Shown: one piece after another, positions 42,200 to 52,153 of the stretch
Layout of the letters: each line of letters starts with the position of its first letter
How positions within the stretch are numbered: position 1 is the stretch's first letter
From: Streptomyces sp. ICBB 8177
Lineage (GTDB): Bacteria; Actinomycetota; Actinomycetes; Streptomycetales; Streptomycetaceae
Assembly (NCBI RefSeq): GCF_003144095.1
Contig: NZ_NSKH01000018.1
Span: forward strand, 689,965-753,964
Reading direction: 5' to 3'
Length of the DNA: 64,000 bases
Made by a program: the position numbers and the translations under genes
The notes under the pieces: model-generated
What the model was told of the DNA's origin: nothing
What the model saw: the letters and a program-made list of their open reading frames with translations, nothing else
The model's database searches: none

Positions 42200-42427
42200 T
42201 CAGTCTGGTCGCGGCCCTACGATCTCACCCGCCGCGCGCACGGTGATGGCCTGCGCCGGGCACACGTCGGCGGCGTCCAGCACGCTCTCGTCCGGTGCCG
42301 TCTCGTCCGCCACCGGCCGCGCGTGCACACCGTCCAGCGTCAGCGCGTCCGGCGCGATGGCGGCGCACATGCCCGATCCCATGCAGCGGGTGCGGTCGAC
42401 CCGTACCTCCCAGCTCACCGGCCTCAC
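42200..42427 (-). CDS. 3Fe-4S-type ferredoxin partner of P450
   Basis: The 75-residue protein reads VRVDRTRCMGSGMCAAIAPDA ... DVCPAQAI: three cysteines with C-X5-C and a distant C-P, the pattern of actinomycete 3Fe-4S (or 4Fe-4S) ferredoxins that feed electrons to P450s. GTG 42427 overlaps the P450 stop by 4 nt, so the two are translated together. No ferredoxin reductase gene is nearby. Confidence 0.9.
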   Translation of the reverse strand: MRPVSWEVRVDRTRCMGSGMCAAIAPDALTLDGVHARPVADETAPDESVLDAADVCPAQAITVRAAGEIVGPRPD

Positions 42428-43611
42428 CACGCCACCGGCATGAACCGCGGGCCGCGGACCAGCATCTCGGACTTCCACACCACGTCCCCCGCCGTGCGCA
42501 GCCCCGGCATCCGGCCGATGAGGGCGGCGAGCGCCTCCTGGAGTTCCAGCCGGGCCAGCGGGGCGCCGAGGCAGTGGTGGACCCCGTGACCGAAACCGAG
42601 GTGCTGGTTCGTCTCGCGGGTGATGTCCAGCGTGCCGGGCGCGGTGAAGCGCAGCGCGTCGCGGTTGGCGGCGCCGGTCGCCACCAGGACCGGGCTTCCG
42701 GCGCGTACCAGCGTGCCGCCGACCTCGATGTCCTCGGTGGCGTACCGCGGCTGCGCGGCGCCGCTGCCCAGCGGCACGAAGCGCAGCAACTCCTCGACGG
42801 CGGCCGGGATCAGCGTGGGGTCCTCGCGCAGCGCGGCGAGCTGGTCGGGGTGGTCGAGCAGGGTGAGGACGAAGTTGGGGATCTGGGTCGCCGTCGTCTC
42901 GTGCCCGGCGACCAGGATGCCGACGCACAGGTCGACCAGTTCGAGTTCGCTGAGTCGGTCGCCGTTGTCGCGGGCGTCGATCAACGCCGTCATCAGGTCG
43001 TCGCGCGGCTCGTCGCGGTGGAGGTCGATCAACTTGCGCATGTAGGCGCGCAGTTCCTCGCGGTTGGCCTCGAACTCCGCGGCGGTCAGCGAACTCGTCG
43101 AGAGGGCGGCGTCGCTCCACACCCGGAACTGCGGGCGGTCCTCGGCGGGCACCCCCAGCATCCGGCAGATCACGGCGACGGGCAGCGGCAGCGCGAAGCG
43201 GTCCACCAGGTCGGCGGGCGGACCGGCCGCCTCCATCTCGTCCAGCAGCTCCGCGCACAACTGCCGTACCTGCGGCCGCAGTTTCTCCGCCTGGTGCACG
43301 GTGAAGGCCTTGGCCACCAGCGACCGCAGCCGGGTGTGGTCCGGCGGGTCCATGCTCAGGATGCCGCTGCCGAGTCTGCCCTCGGACTGCCGGGGCTCGT
43401 CGTGGTCGGCGCCGGCGGCCCGGCTGAAGCGGCGGTCGCGCAGGACGAGCCGGGCGTCCTCGTAGCGGGTGACGAGCCACGCGGGCTCGCCGTAGGGGAG
43501 CTGGACGCGTAACAGGCCCGGTTGTCCCTGTGCCTTCTCGTACGCGTCCGAAAGGGCCAGTCCTTCCGCGGAGTTGAAGGGGTACGCCAGTGCGGTGTCG
43601 TTCACGGTCAC
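42424..43611 (-). CDS. cytochrome P450 (bacterial class I)
   Basis: The 395-residue haem monooxygenase has the I-helix AGHETTATQ, the K-helix ExxR in EELLR, and the haem loop FGHGVHHCLGAPLAR with the axial cysteine near residue 347. It resembles the CYP105/107-like soluble P450s of Streptomyces that act on drugs, steroids or natural products; substrate unknown. GTG 43611 lies five bases after GGAGG; GTG 43605 is an alternative. A TetR-family gene is divergent, and the ferredoxin is coupled downstream. Confidence 0.93.
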   Translation of the reverse strand: MTVNDTALAYPFNSAEGLALSDAYEKAQGQPGLLRVQLPYGEPAWLVTRYEDARLVLRDRRFSRAAGADHDEPRQSEGRLGSGILSMDPPDHTRLRSLVAKAFTVHQAEKLRPQVRQLCAELLDEMEAAGPPADLVDRFALPLPVAVICRMLGVPAEDRPQFRVWSDAALSTSSLTAAEFEANREELRAYMRKLIDLHRDEPRDDLMTALIDARDNGDRLSELELVDLCVGILVAGHETTATQIPNFVLTLLDHPDQLAALREDPTLIPAAVEELLRFVPLGSGAAQPRYATEDIEVGGTLVRAGSPVLVATGAANRDALRFTAPGTLDITRETNQHLGFGHGVHHCLGAPLARLELQEALAALIGRMPGLRTAGDVVWKSEMLVRGPRFMPVAW

Positions 43612-43735
43612 CGTTTCCTCCGGTGGGAATCCGTTAAGTAAGCACGCGTTGACAACCGTAGGCGGGGCCGGTGGGGCGGTCAACGACGCCGTCCGGCCGT
43701 TATCCTGGGCGGCCGCGTCCCAGGAGGTCAGCACC
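43612..43735. promoter_or_regulatory. P450/TetR divergent promoter region
   Basis: Two inverted heptamers CGTTGAC (43647-43653) and GTCAACG (43679-43685) lie 25 bases apart, and GTTG-A-CAAC (43648-43656) is a short palindrome. They are candidate TetR sites positioned between both starts. AGGAGG (43722-43727) serves the TetR gene. Confidence 0.5.
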
Positions 43736-44299
43736 ATGGAGAACCCGGCCCAGCGGCACCGCAGGGACGCGCCCAGGACGCGGGCGCGGCTGCTGGCCGC
43801 CGCGGCGGAGCTGTTCGCCGAACGCGGCTACGAGGCGGCGACGGTCCGGGACATCGCGGAGCGCGCGGGCGTCAACCAGGCGCTGGTCTACCGCTACTTC
43901 GGCTCGAAGAAAGGCCTGCTGGTCGAGGCGATGGCTCGCGGCGGGCACGAACAGGTCCGCGCCACGCCCGCGGACAAGCTCTTCGAGACCGCGCTGCGCG
44001 GCCTGCTGGAGACCGGCTCCACCGCGCCCGGCGACCGCTCGCTTGAGGTCTACCTGCGCTCGGTCGGCGGCCGGGACGAGGCGGCCGACACCCTCCAGGC
44101 GCTCGGCACGCGCTACGCCGAGGCCCTGGCGTCCCTGTCCGGCGCCCCGGACGCGGCCCTGCGGGCGGAACTGGCGATGGCCTGGCTCCTGGGCATCGGC
44201 CTGCTCCGTGTCGTCGAACCCCGCGAGCCGCTGTCCGAAGCGGCACCGGAGGAGATCTGCGCGCTGGTCCTGCGCGCGGTGGAACGGCTGTGGGAGTAG
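43736..44299 (+). CDS. TetR-family regulator
   Basis: The 187-residue protein has an N-terminal TetR helix-turn-helix (residues 12-58): RARLLAAAAELFAERGYEAA, VRDIAERAGVNQALVYRYF (cited in parts). The C-terminal ligand domain is variable. ATG 43736 follows AGGAGG. Divergence from the P450-ferredoxin pair suggests it represses them, with the P450 substrate as a possible inducer. Confidence 0.92.
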   Translation: MENPAQRHRRDAPRTRARLLAAAAELFAERGYEAATVRDIAERAGVNQALVYRYFGSKKGLLVEAMARGGHEQVRATPADKLFETALRGLLETGSTAPGDRSLEVYLRSVGGRDEAADTLQALGTRYAEALASLSGAPDAALRAELAMAWLLGIGLLRVVEPREPLSEAAPEEICALVLRAVERLWE

Positions 44300-44398
44300 G
44301 CGCGCGCTCCGGTGCCGAGGCCCGGATGGCCGCCGGTGCGTGTTTCGTCCCGGCCCGGGTGGGATACCCCGGAAACCGGGGACGAAGGAGGACGCGGC

Positions 44399-44913
44399 AT
44401 GGACGGGACGAGTCGGGTCGGGCTGCGGATCAACGGGGAACCGTTCTCCCGGGTGATCGACAACCGGACGACGCTGCTGGACCTGCTGCGCGAGCAGGCC
44501 GGGGTGACCGGGCCGAAGAAGGGGTGCGACCACGGCCAGTGCGGCGCCTGCACCGTGCTGCTCGACGGCGACCGGCGGGTCAACGCCTGCCTGCTGCTCG
44601 CGGTCTCGCTGGACGGCGCTGACGTCACCACCGTCGAGGGGCTCGCGGACGGCGACCGGCTCCACCCCGTGCAGCAGGCCTTCGTCGACCACGACGGCTT
44701 CCAGTGCGGATTCTGCACACCGGGCCAGATCTGCTCCGCCGTCGCCGCGATCGCCGAGGCGAGGGCCGGCTGGCCCAGCGTCGTCACCCCGCCGGACACC
44801 CCACCTGGTCCCGTCGAGCCGACCGCGCCGGAGATCCGCGAACGGATGAGCGGCAACCTGTGCCGCTGCGGTGCCTACGTCAACATCGTCGCCGCCGTGC
44901 GGGAGGTGGCCCG

Positions 44914-44917
<4 letters not shown>
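44399..44917 (+). CDS. aldehyde/xanthine oxidoreductase, 2Fe-2S subunit (PaoA/YagT-like)
   Basis: The 172-residue protein carries two [2Fe-2S] clusters: a plant-ferredoxin type in [16 protein letters not shown] with a fourth Cys in NACLL, and the helical C-terminal cluster in CGFCTPGQ and NLCRCGAY. It passes electrons from the molybdenum site to FAD. Unlike E. coli PaoA it begins directly at the ferredoxin domain with no Tat signal, so the complex is cytosolic. GAAGGAGG precedes ATG 44399; the FAD-subunit gene overlaps its stop. Confidence 0.93.
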
Positions 44918-45911
<994 letters not shown>

Positions 45912-45915
<4 letters not shown>

Positions 45916-48005
45916 CCACCCTTCCCCGCGTCACCGGCGACGCCGTCGCCCGTATCGAGGCCTTCGACAAGGTCACCGGCGCCGCCCGGTACGCCGCCGA
46001 CCACCCGTTGGACGGCCTCACCTACGCCTGGCCCGTCACCTCGGCCGTCGCCCGCGGCGAGATCACGGCCGTCGACGACGGCGAAGCGCTCCGCGACCCC
46101 GCGGTGCTCGCCGTCCTCACCCACGCCAACGCGCCCCGGCTCGCGGACGCGGGCGACCCGATGGTGGACGTCCTGCGCTCCCCGCACGTGGCCCACCACG
46201 GCCAGATCGTCGCGCTCGCGGTCGCCGAGACGCTCGAGGCCGCCCGGGCCGCCGCGGGCGCGGTGCGAGTCACCTACGACGAGCAGCCGCACGACGTGGT
46301 CCTGACGGCCGACCACCCCGGGCTCTACACCCCCGACGAGGTGAACGCGGGCCACCCGGCGGACCGGCGGCGCGGCGACTTCGACACCGCCTACGCCGCG
46401 AGCGAGGTCACCGTGGACGCCGTCTACGAGATCACGCCGCTGCACAACCACCCCATGGAGCCGCACGCCGCGACCGCCGTGTGGGACGGCGAGGCTCTCA
46501 CCGTCTTCGACTCCAACCAGGGCTCGACCGTCGTGCGCTCGACCCTGGCCACGCTGTTCGAGGTGGACGAGGACGACGTGCACGTCGTCAGCGAGCACGT
46601 CGGCGGCGGCTTCGGCTCCAAGGGCACCCCGCGTCCGCACGTCGCGCTCGCCGCCCTCGCGGCGAGGGCCGTGGGCCGCCCGGTGCGCCTCGCGCTGCCG
46701 CGCAACCGGATCGCCGCCGTCACCGGCCACCGCGCACCCACCATCCAGCGGGTGCGGCTGGGCGCCGACGCCGACGGCCACATCGACGCGCTGGCCCACG
46801 AGACGGTCACCCAGACCTCGACGCTCACCGAGTTCGTCGAGCAGGCCTCCGTCTCCAGCCGGATGATGTACGCCTCCCCGCACAGCCTCACCACGCACCG
46901 GGTGGCCCGGCTCGACGTGCCGAGCCCCTCGTGGATGCGGGCGCCGGGGGAGTGCCCGGGGATGTTCGCGCTGGAGTCGGCGATGGACGAACTCGCCGTC
47001 GCCTGCGGCCTCGATCCGGTGGAACTGCGCATCCGCAACGAGCCGCCGGTGGAGCCGGACTCCGGGCGGCCGTACAGCAGCCGCCACCTCGTGGACTGCC
47101 TGCGGGAGGGCGCCCGGCGCTTCGGCTGGCACGACCGCGACCCGCGCCCGGCCGTGCGCCGTGACGGCCCGCTGCTGATCGGCAGCGGTGTCGCCGCCTC
47201 GACGTACCCGGTGTGGGTGTCGCCCTCGCAGGCCGAGGCGTACGCGGGCGCGGACGGCCGCTACGAGGTACGGGTCAACGCCACCGACATCGGCACCGGC
47301 GCCCGCACCGTGCTCACTCAGATCGCCGCCGACGCCCTCGGCGTACCGCTGGACCGGGTACGGGTGAGCGTCGGCCGCAGCGACCTGCCCGCCGGATCGG
47401 TCGCCGGCGGCTCGTCCGGCACCGCCTCGTGGGGCTGGCCGGTGCACAAGGCCTGCACCGACCTGCGGCGGCGGATGAGCGACGCGGGCGGTCGTGTGCC
47501 CGATGAGGGCCTGCTCGTGCGGGCGGACACCGAGCGGGAGGCGGGCAGCGGAAAGGAGTACTCCCGGCACGCCTTCGGGGCGCAGTTCGCGGAGGTCCAG
47601 GTGGACACCGTGACCGGCGAGGTGCGGGTGCGCAGGATGCTCGGTGTCTTCGCGGCGGGGCACATCCTCAACCCCCGGACCGCGCGGTCGCAGTTCATCG
47701 GCGGGATGACGATGGGGCTCGGCATGGCGCTGACCGAAGGCAGCTTCCTGGACCCGCAGTTCGGCGACTTCACCGAACGGGATCTGGCCTCATACCACGT
47801 CGCCGCCTGTGCCGACGTTCCGGAGATCGACGTGCACTGGATCGACGAGGACGATCCGCACCTGAATCCGATGGGATCCAAGGGTATCGGCGAAATCGGC
47901 ATCGTCGGCGCGGCGGCAGCTTTGGCCAATGCTGTGCGCCATGCCACGGGTATTCGCGTAAGGCGGCTTCCGATCCATCCGGACGCGATTCGCCTCGACC
48001 TCTGA
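45912..48005 (+). CDS. aldehyde/xanthine oxidoreductase, molybdenum-binding subunit (PaoC/YagR-like)
   Basis: The 697-residue catalytic subunit binds molybdenum cytosine dinucleotide. Recognisable are [31 protein letters not shown] (Mo-cofactor loop), [20 protein letters not shown] and, near the C-terminus, [12 protein letters not shown] with the catalytic base Glu661. The order FeS-FAD-Mo and the PaoB-type insertion point to broad aromatic-aldehyde oxidation to acids rather than xanthine oxidation, but the substrate is not provable here. No PaoD/XdhC-type maturation factor follows; a strong terminator does. Confidence 0.92.
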
Positions 48006-48054
48006 AGCGGGATCTGACCGGGCCCCTGAACCAGCGTGCCGAACAAGGTGATTG

Positions 48055-48095
48055 ACGGCACGTCACTGTTGTGACGTGCCGTTCTCTCGTGTTCT
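48055..48095 (+). terminator. intrinsic terminator of the oxidoreductase operon
   Basis: ACGGCACGTCAC (48055-48066) pairs with GTGACGTGCCGT (48071-48082) over a TGTT loop, followed by a T-rich run (48083-48098). This is a textbook Rho-independent terminator, and it isolates the peptide operon that starts at 48267. Confidence 0.92.
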
Positions 48096-48098
48096 TTT

Positions 48099-48266
48099 CC
48101 GTTGCGCTTTCAATTGAGCGGGTATTTACGTCACTTGCCGACCGGTAAATGAACGTCAAACAACAATTTTTTCCCGGCCGCCCGCTGGACCGTTTGCGGG
48201 ATGGGTCGTTGTGCGTTCCACTGGACAGGTAAGCGAAACCGCACTTCCCACTTAGGGGATGGTTGC
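48099..48266 (+). promoter_or_regulatory. low-GC promoter region of the peptide operon
   Basis: This stretch is clearly richer in A/T than its surroundings. ACGTCA occurs twice in direct orientation (48128-48133 and 48153-48158), TTTAC (48125-48129) and GTAAA (48145-48149) are inverted, and an A/T run follows (about 48160-48172). These look like activator sites ahead of a regulated gene. AGGGGA (48254-48259) is the ribosome site for ATG 48267. I cannot fix the -10 box. Confidence 0.55.
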
Positions 48267-48458
48267 ATGTTCTCCGAGGAATCCGTCGTCCGGGACGTCG
48301 CACAAGGCATCGACACCGACCTCGAAGCCGCCCTGAACCCCGCGGAAGCGGAAGGGACCTTCCGGGACACCCGTGAGTGCGCCGCACTGGCGCTGGCCGG
48401 TGGCGCAGGCCAGGTTCTGCTGTCGCCCCCGACTCCTCGGCCCAAGAAGAAGGGCTGA
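48267..48458 (+). CDS. 63-residue peptide, candidate ribosomal-peptide precursor
   Basis: The peptide has an acidic, leader-like N-terminal half (residues 1-37; many Glu/Asp, no signal peptide) and a different C-terminal part from Cys38: CAALALAGGAGQVLL followed by SPPTPRPKKKG. There is one cysteine, a hydrophobic Gly/Ala core and a Pro/Lys tail. A good ribosome site lies eight bases before ATG 48267. It heads an operon of four unrecognised or hydrolase genes. The bipartite composition suggests a precursor peptide, but I cannot assign it to a known RiPP class; it could also be a small subunit or regulator. Confidence 0.7.
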   Translation: MFSEESVVRDVAQGIDTDLEAALNPAEAEGTFRDTRECAALALAGGAGQVLLSPPTPRPKKKG

Positions 48459-48470
48459 CGGGGGACCCGC

Positions 48471-49178
48471 ATGAGTCAGTCAGGCCTGCCCCCGCTGACG
48501 GGCGCGGTGCGTGACCTGGCACACGAGGTGGTCTCCGCCCTTCGGGGCGGGGGCCACCTCGCTGGGAGCACGGCCCTCGCGGACGACGAACTCGCACTCG
48601 CCGCCGTACGGGTCCTCGGCGCCGACGTGCTGCTGCCCGCCACCCTCGCCGGCTGCCCGCTGCCCCCCGAGCGGGTGGCCGCCTTCCGCACCGCGACCCT
48701 GGCCTTCCCCGCCGCCCCGGGAGCCGCGCCGGTCACCGCCTGGAGCCACTGGGGCATGCGGCGCGCGCTGCGCGCCCTGGGCGGCCCCGAGGAGGACCCG
48801 GCGCTCCCCGACACCGGCGAGCCCGGCGCCTCCTGGCTGCAATCGCTGCCCTGGCAGCGGTTCACCCATCAGCTGGCTGTCCTCAGCGCCCTCGCGCTGC
48901 CGGGTATGCCCAGCGAGGTCGCCACGACCGCGGCGCTGCGGCCGGTGGACCTCGCCCGCGGCTTCGTGCGCGCGGTGCGCCGCAGGGACTGGCTGCAGGC
49001 CGCCGGTGCCGCCCGATGGCTGGCGCTGCTCGACGGCGTCCCCGACACCCTCGGCCTCGACACCGGCCTCGACTTCGTGCTGCTGATGAGCGACGACGAC
49101 CCCCGCGTCGCCCTCCAGGCGCACGTCGCCCGGCACATCCGCGACGAACGCCTGCTGGACGAAGGACTGCGCGCGTGA
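48471..49178 (+). CDS. unknown helical protein of the peptide operon
   Basis: The 235-residue soluble protein is Ala/Leu-rich and appears all-helical, with no signal peptide and no motif I recognise. Segments such as WSHWGMRRALRALGG and LPWQRFTHQLAVLSALALPGMP are the most distinctive; Trp and His residues cluster in the middle. ATG 48471 lies 12 bases after the peptide stop with GGGGGAC upstream, and its end overlaps the next gene by 4 nt. Its place next to the peptide suggests a binding or modifying role. Confidence 0.75.
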   Translation: MSQSGLPPLTGAVRDLAHEVVSALRGGGHLAGSTALADDELALAAVRVLGADVLLPATLAGCPLPPERVAAFRTATLAFPAAPGAAPVTAWSHWGMRRALRALGGPEEDPALPDTGEPGASWLQSLPWQRFTHQLAVLSALALPGMPSEVATTAALRPVDLARGFVRAVRRRDWLQAAGAARWLALLDGVPDTLGLDTGLDFVLLMSDDDPRVALQAHVARHIRDERLLDEGLRA

Positions 49179-50140
49179 CCACGCCGTACGCCACCGCGGT
49201 GGCCCGCCACGCCCTGCGCTGGATCGACGGCCACCGCGACGGGTTCGCCCTGCCCGCCGACGTGACCGACCCGGGCGTCCCGGTGGACCGCACCCTCAAA
49301 CCGCTGGGCGAACTGGCCCAGTTCAGCCTGTCGATCCGCCGTGCCACCCACACGGCCGACGAACGGCACCGGATCGCGGCCGGGTTGCTGGACTTCGCCT
49401 GGCGGCAGACCGACGGCGGGACGCTCTTTCTCGATCTGCTGCGCGCCGAACCGTTCGCCACCTACCCACTGGAGATCTACGCGGCCTTCGCCGAAGCGGG
49501 GCTGCGTCACGAGGAGTTCGAGCGGTTGAGCGCCGTGGTCCTGCGCACCCGCAACTGGCGGGCCACCGAGCAGGACCCCAACCGGCGGCTCGGCATCCTC
49601 AACTCCGAATGCCGCAGCAGCTTCCCGCGGTCCGCCGACACCGCCGCCGCGCTGGACCGCACCTGGCTCGCCGCCCTGCCCGAACCGTGGGCCTTCGAGC
49701 GGCCCAGCGGCTACGCCCTCACCCACACCGTCTTCCACCTCACCAACTGGGGCGCCGCGCCGCACGCCGTGCCCGGCGACCTCGCGCGCTACCTCGGCAC
49801 CTGGCTGCCCGCCTGGACGGACGGCTGCCTGGAGGACCGGCAGTGGGACCTGGGCTGCGAACTGCTCGCCGTGGCCGCGGCCCTGCCCGAGCCGTCCGAC
49901 CCGGAACCGGACACCGCGGCGGGCCGGGACTCCGACGAGAGCGTGTGGGCCAGGATCGCCGACGCCCAGGACGAGGAGGGCGGCCTGCCCGAAGTCGGCG
50001 GCAGGCCGAGGAACTTCGCCAACTGCTACCACTCCACCCTGGTCGCCGCCTTCGCCGCGACCCTGACCACCGAGCGGGCGGCCTCGCCGCCGCGGACGGC
50101 TCCGCTCGCCACCGAACCGCTGGACGGAGCACGCACATGA
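49175..50140 (+). CDS. HxxxH helical protein A (probably DUF6895-like)
   Basis: The 321-residue protein is related to the next gene product. Shared landmarks are LKPLGELA (about residue 45), a DGGTLFLDLLRAEPF block (about 87-101), THTVFHLTNWG with His184 and His188 spaced as HxxxH, and a C-terminal YHSTLVAAFAATL. The repeated helix pairs suggest an alpha/alpha-toroid-like fold. I believe this matches an actinomycete family of unknown function (DUF6895-like), from memory. GTG 49175 and ATG 50137 junctions overlap by 4 nt. The paired histidines could bind a metal or act in catalysis. Confidence 0.75.
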   Translation: MTTPYATAVARHALRWIDGHRDGFALPADVTDPGVPVDRTLKPLGELAQFSLSIRRATHTADERHRIAAGLLDFAWRQTDGGTLFLDLLRAEPFATYPLEIYAAFAEAGLRHEEFERLSAVVLRTRNWRATEQDPNRRLGILNSECRSSFPRSADTAAALDRTWLAALPEPWAFERPSGYALTHTVFHLTNWGAAPHAVPGDLARYLGTWLPAWTDGCLEDRQWDLGCELLAVAAALPEPSDPEPDTAAGRDSDESVWARIADAQDEEGGLPEVGGRPRNFANCYHSTLVAAFAATLTTERAASPPRTAPLATEPLDGART

Positions 50141-51057
50141 CCAGCACCCGGCTCATCCACGGCGTGGGTCTGCGGGCCCTGGAATGGCTGCACGCCCACC
50201 GCGACGGCTTCCGGCTGGAGCTCGACGCCGACCCCGAGATCGGCCTGATGGACCGCTTCAAGCCCGTCGGTGAACTCGCCCTCATCTGCGGGGTCATCTT
50301 CCGCGAGGGAGTGGCCGGCTCACGGCAGACGCAGCTCGCCCGCCAACTGCTCGACCACGTCTGGCGCGACACCCTCGACGGCGGCCGGATGCTGGTGGAG
50401 GGAGCCCGCACCGAACCCATCTCGCCGATCCCCTTCGAGGTCTACCTGCCGCTGCGTGAACTCGGCTACGAGCAGCCCGACATCGAGCGGTTCACCCGGC
50501 TCAACCACCGCCTCGCCAGCTGGTCGGCGTTCGAGGTGACCCCGGTACGGCGGCTGAGCCTGTCCGCCTTCCAGCGCCGCTTCGGCCTGCGCCCCGAGCC
50601 GTCCGTCGACGAGGCCGCCGCGCGGACCTGGCTGGCCCGCACCCCGGAGCCGTGGACGGTCGAGGGCCACATCGCGTACGACATCACCCACGCCGTCTTC
50701 CATCTCACCGAGTGGGGTGAGCGGCCCGACCGCCTGCCGCCGCACATCGCCGGCTACCTGGCCGACTGGCTGCCGGTGTGGCTGGACGACTGGCTCGAAC
50801 TGCGGCGCTGGGACCTGCTCGGCGAACTGCTCGTGGTCGACGCCTGCCTGCCGCGCCCCACCTTCGACGAGGCCGCGTGGGAGGGCTTCGCCGCCGCCCA
50901 GCAGCCGGACGGTGCCATGCCCGTGGTGCGCGAGATGCCCGAGGGCGATCCGGACGACGTCTTCGACCTCGTCTACCACCCCACCCTCGTCGCCGCCTTC
51001 GCCTCCGCGCTGGCCCTGTCCCGCTCGCTGTCCGCGCTGACGCCCGAGCCGTCGTGA
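50137..51057 (+). CDS. HxxxH helical protein B, paralogue of the preceding gene
   Basis: The 306-residue protein aligns with its neighbour over the whole length: FKPVGELA, DGGRMLVEGARTEPI, THAVFHLTEWG with His185 and His189, and YHPTLVAAFASAL. Identity by eye is modest, so this is an old duplication kept in tandem, implying that both copies are needed, perhaps as a heterodimer or for two successive steps. No signal peptide or membrane helix. It overlaps the serine hydrolase gene by 4 nt. Confidence 0.75.
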   Translation: MTSTRLIHGVGLRALEWLHAHRDGFRLELDADPEIGLMDRFKPVGELALICGVIFREGVAGSRQTQLARQLLDHVWRDTLDGGRMLVEGARTEPISPIPFEVYLPLRELGYEQPDIERFTRLNHRLASWSAFEVTPVRRLSLSAFQRRFGLRPEPSVDEAAARTWLARTPEPWTVEGHIAYDITHAVFHLTEWGERPDRLPPHIAGYLADWLPVWLDDWLELRRWDLLGELLVVDACLPRPTFDEAAWEGFAAAQQPDGAMPVVREMPEGDPDDVFDLVYHPTLVAAFASALALSRSLSALTPEPS

Positions 51058-52127
51058 CCACGACGGCATCGCGGACCGAGGCCGAGCGGCCACGGCGGGC
51101 CGACGACCCGGACCTCCTGCTGGAGCGGGCGGTCGCCGCGGTCGAGGCGCCCGACGTCGTCTTCGCCCTGTCCGTCGACGGCACGCGCCGGGTCCGGCAC
51201 GGCGGCACCGGACCGGCCCCGCCCGGCGGACGCGACCGGCTGCGGTACGAACTCGGCTCCGCCTCCAAGCCGTTCGCCGGACTGCTGCTCGCCCGGCTGG
51301 TCGGCACCGGCCGCGTCGGCTACCACGACGGCGCCGCGGAGCTGCTCGACCCGGGAAGGCGGCACGGCGGGGTCGAGCGCGTCACGCTGACCCACCTGAT
51401 CACCCACACCTCGGGACTGCCCGCCCTGCCCGCCGACTTCTACCCGCAGGCGCTGCCGCGCTGGACGACCGACCCCTTCTCCGGCTACCCGGCGCACCGC
51501 GTCGTCGCCGCCTTCCTGCGCGCCCGGCCCCGGCACCGCCCCGGCACCCGGTGGCACTACTCCAACTTCGGCGCCTCCGTCCTCGGCCACACCCTGGCCG
51601 CCGCGACCGGCACCGCGTGGGAGGAGCTGCTGACCGCCGAGGTGCTCGCCCCGCTGGGCCTGCGCGACACCGCGCTGCGGCCGTCCGGCGCCGCGGGGAC
51701 GGACGCCGTGGGACACCGCAGGGACGGGACGACGCAGCTGCCGCCGCTGGACGTGGCCGGCTTCGCGGCCGCGGGCGCGGTACGGGCCACGCCGTACGAC
51801 ATGCTCGGCTTCCTCGAAGCCCACCTGCGGCCGGACACCACGGCGTTGGGCCCCGCGCTGCGGGCGGTGCGCCAACCGCTGCTGCGCCGCGGGTGGGGCC
51901 GCCGCGAGGTCCACACCCTCACCTGGTTCCAGCACTCCACCGAGCACGGGCCGGTGTACTTCCACTGCGGGGCGACCAGCGGGCAGCAGGCGTTCCTCGG
52001 CTTCTGCCCCGGCACCGGCGCCGCCCTCGCCGCGGCCTGCACCCGCCGCTTCCGCAAGAGCGACGCCTTCGTCCCGACCGCCTACGGGCTGCTGCTGGAC
52101 GTCGCGGGATCCGGCCCCACGGCGTGA
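51054..52127 (+). CDS. serine beta-lactamase/DD-peptidase-fold hydrolase, cytosolic
   Basis: The 357-residue protein has the three motifs of the class C beta-lactamase/DD-peptidase fold: SxxK as Ser69-Ala-Ser-Lys72 (GSASK), YxN as Tyr169-Ser-Asn171 (HYSNFG) and HxG in FHCGATSG. HTSGLPALP after the first motif is also typical. There is no signal peptide, so it is not a secreted beta-lactamase; cytosolic members include esterases, aminopeptidases and peptide cyclases. As last gene of the peptide operon it could cleave or cyclise the 63-residue peptide (inference). Confidence 0.88.
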   Translation: MTTTASRTEAERPRRADDPDLLLERAVAAVEAPDVVFALSVDGTRRVRHGGTGPAPPGGRDRLRYELGSASKPFAGLLLARLVGTGRVGYHDGAAELLDPGRRHGGVERVTLTHLITHTSGLPALPADFYPQALPRWTTDPFSGYPAHRVVAAFLRARPRHRPGTRWHYSNFGASVLGHTLAAATGTAWEELLTAEVLAPLGLRDTALRPSGAAGTDAVGHRRDGTTQLPPLDVAGFAAAGAVRATPYDMLGFLEAHLRPDTTALGPALRAVRQPLLRRGWGRREVHTLTWFQHSTEHGPVYFHCGATSGQQAFLGFCPGTGAALAAACTRRFRKSDAFVPTAYGLLLDVAGSGPTA

Positions 52128-52153
52128 GCCGCCGGGCGTCCGGGCGGGCGCTC

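Noticed and set aside
51054-52127. A secreted beta-lactamase resistance gene
   Set aside because: The catalytic motifs are of the class C/DD-peptidase fold but there is no signal peptide, and the gene sits in the peptide operon.
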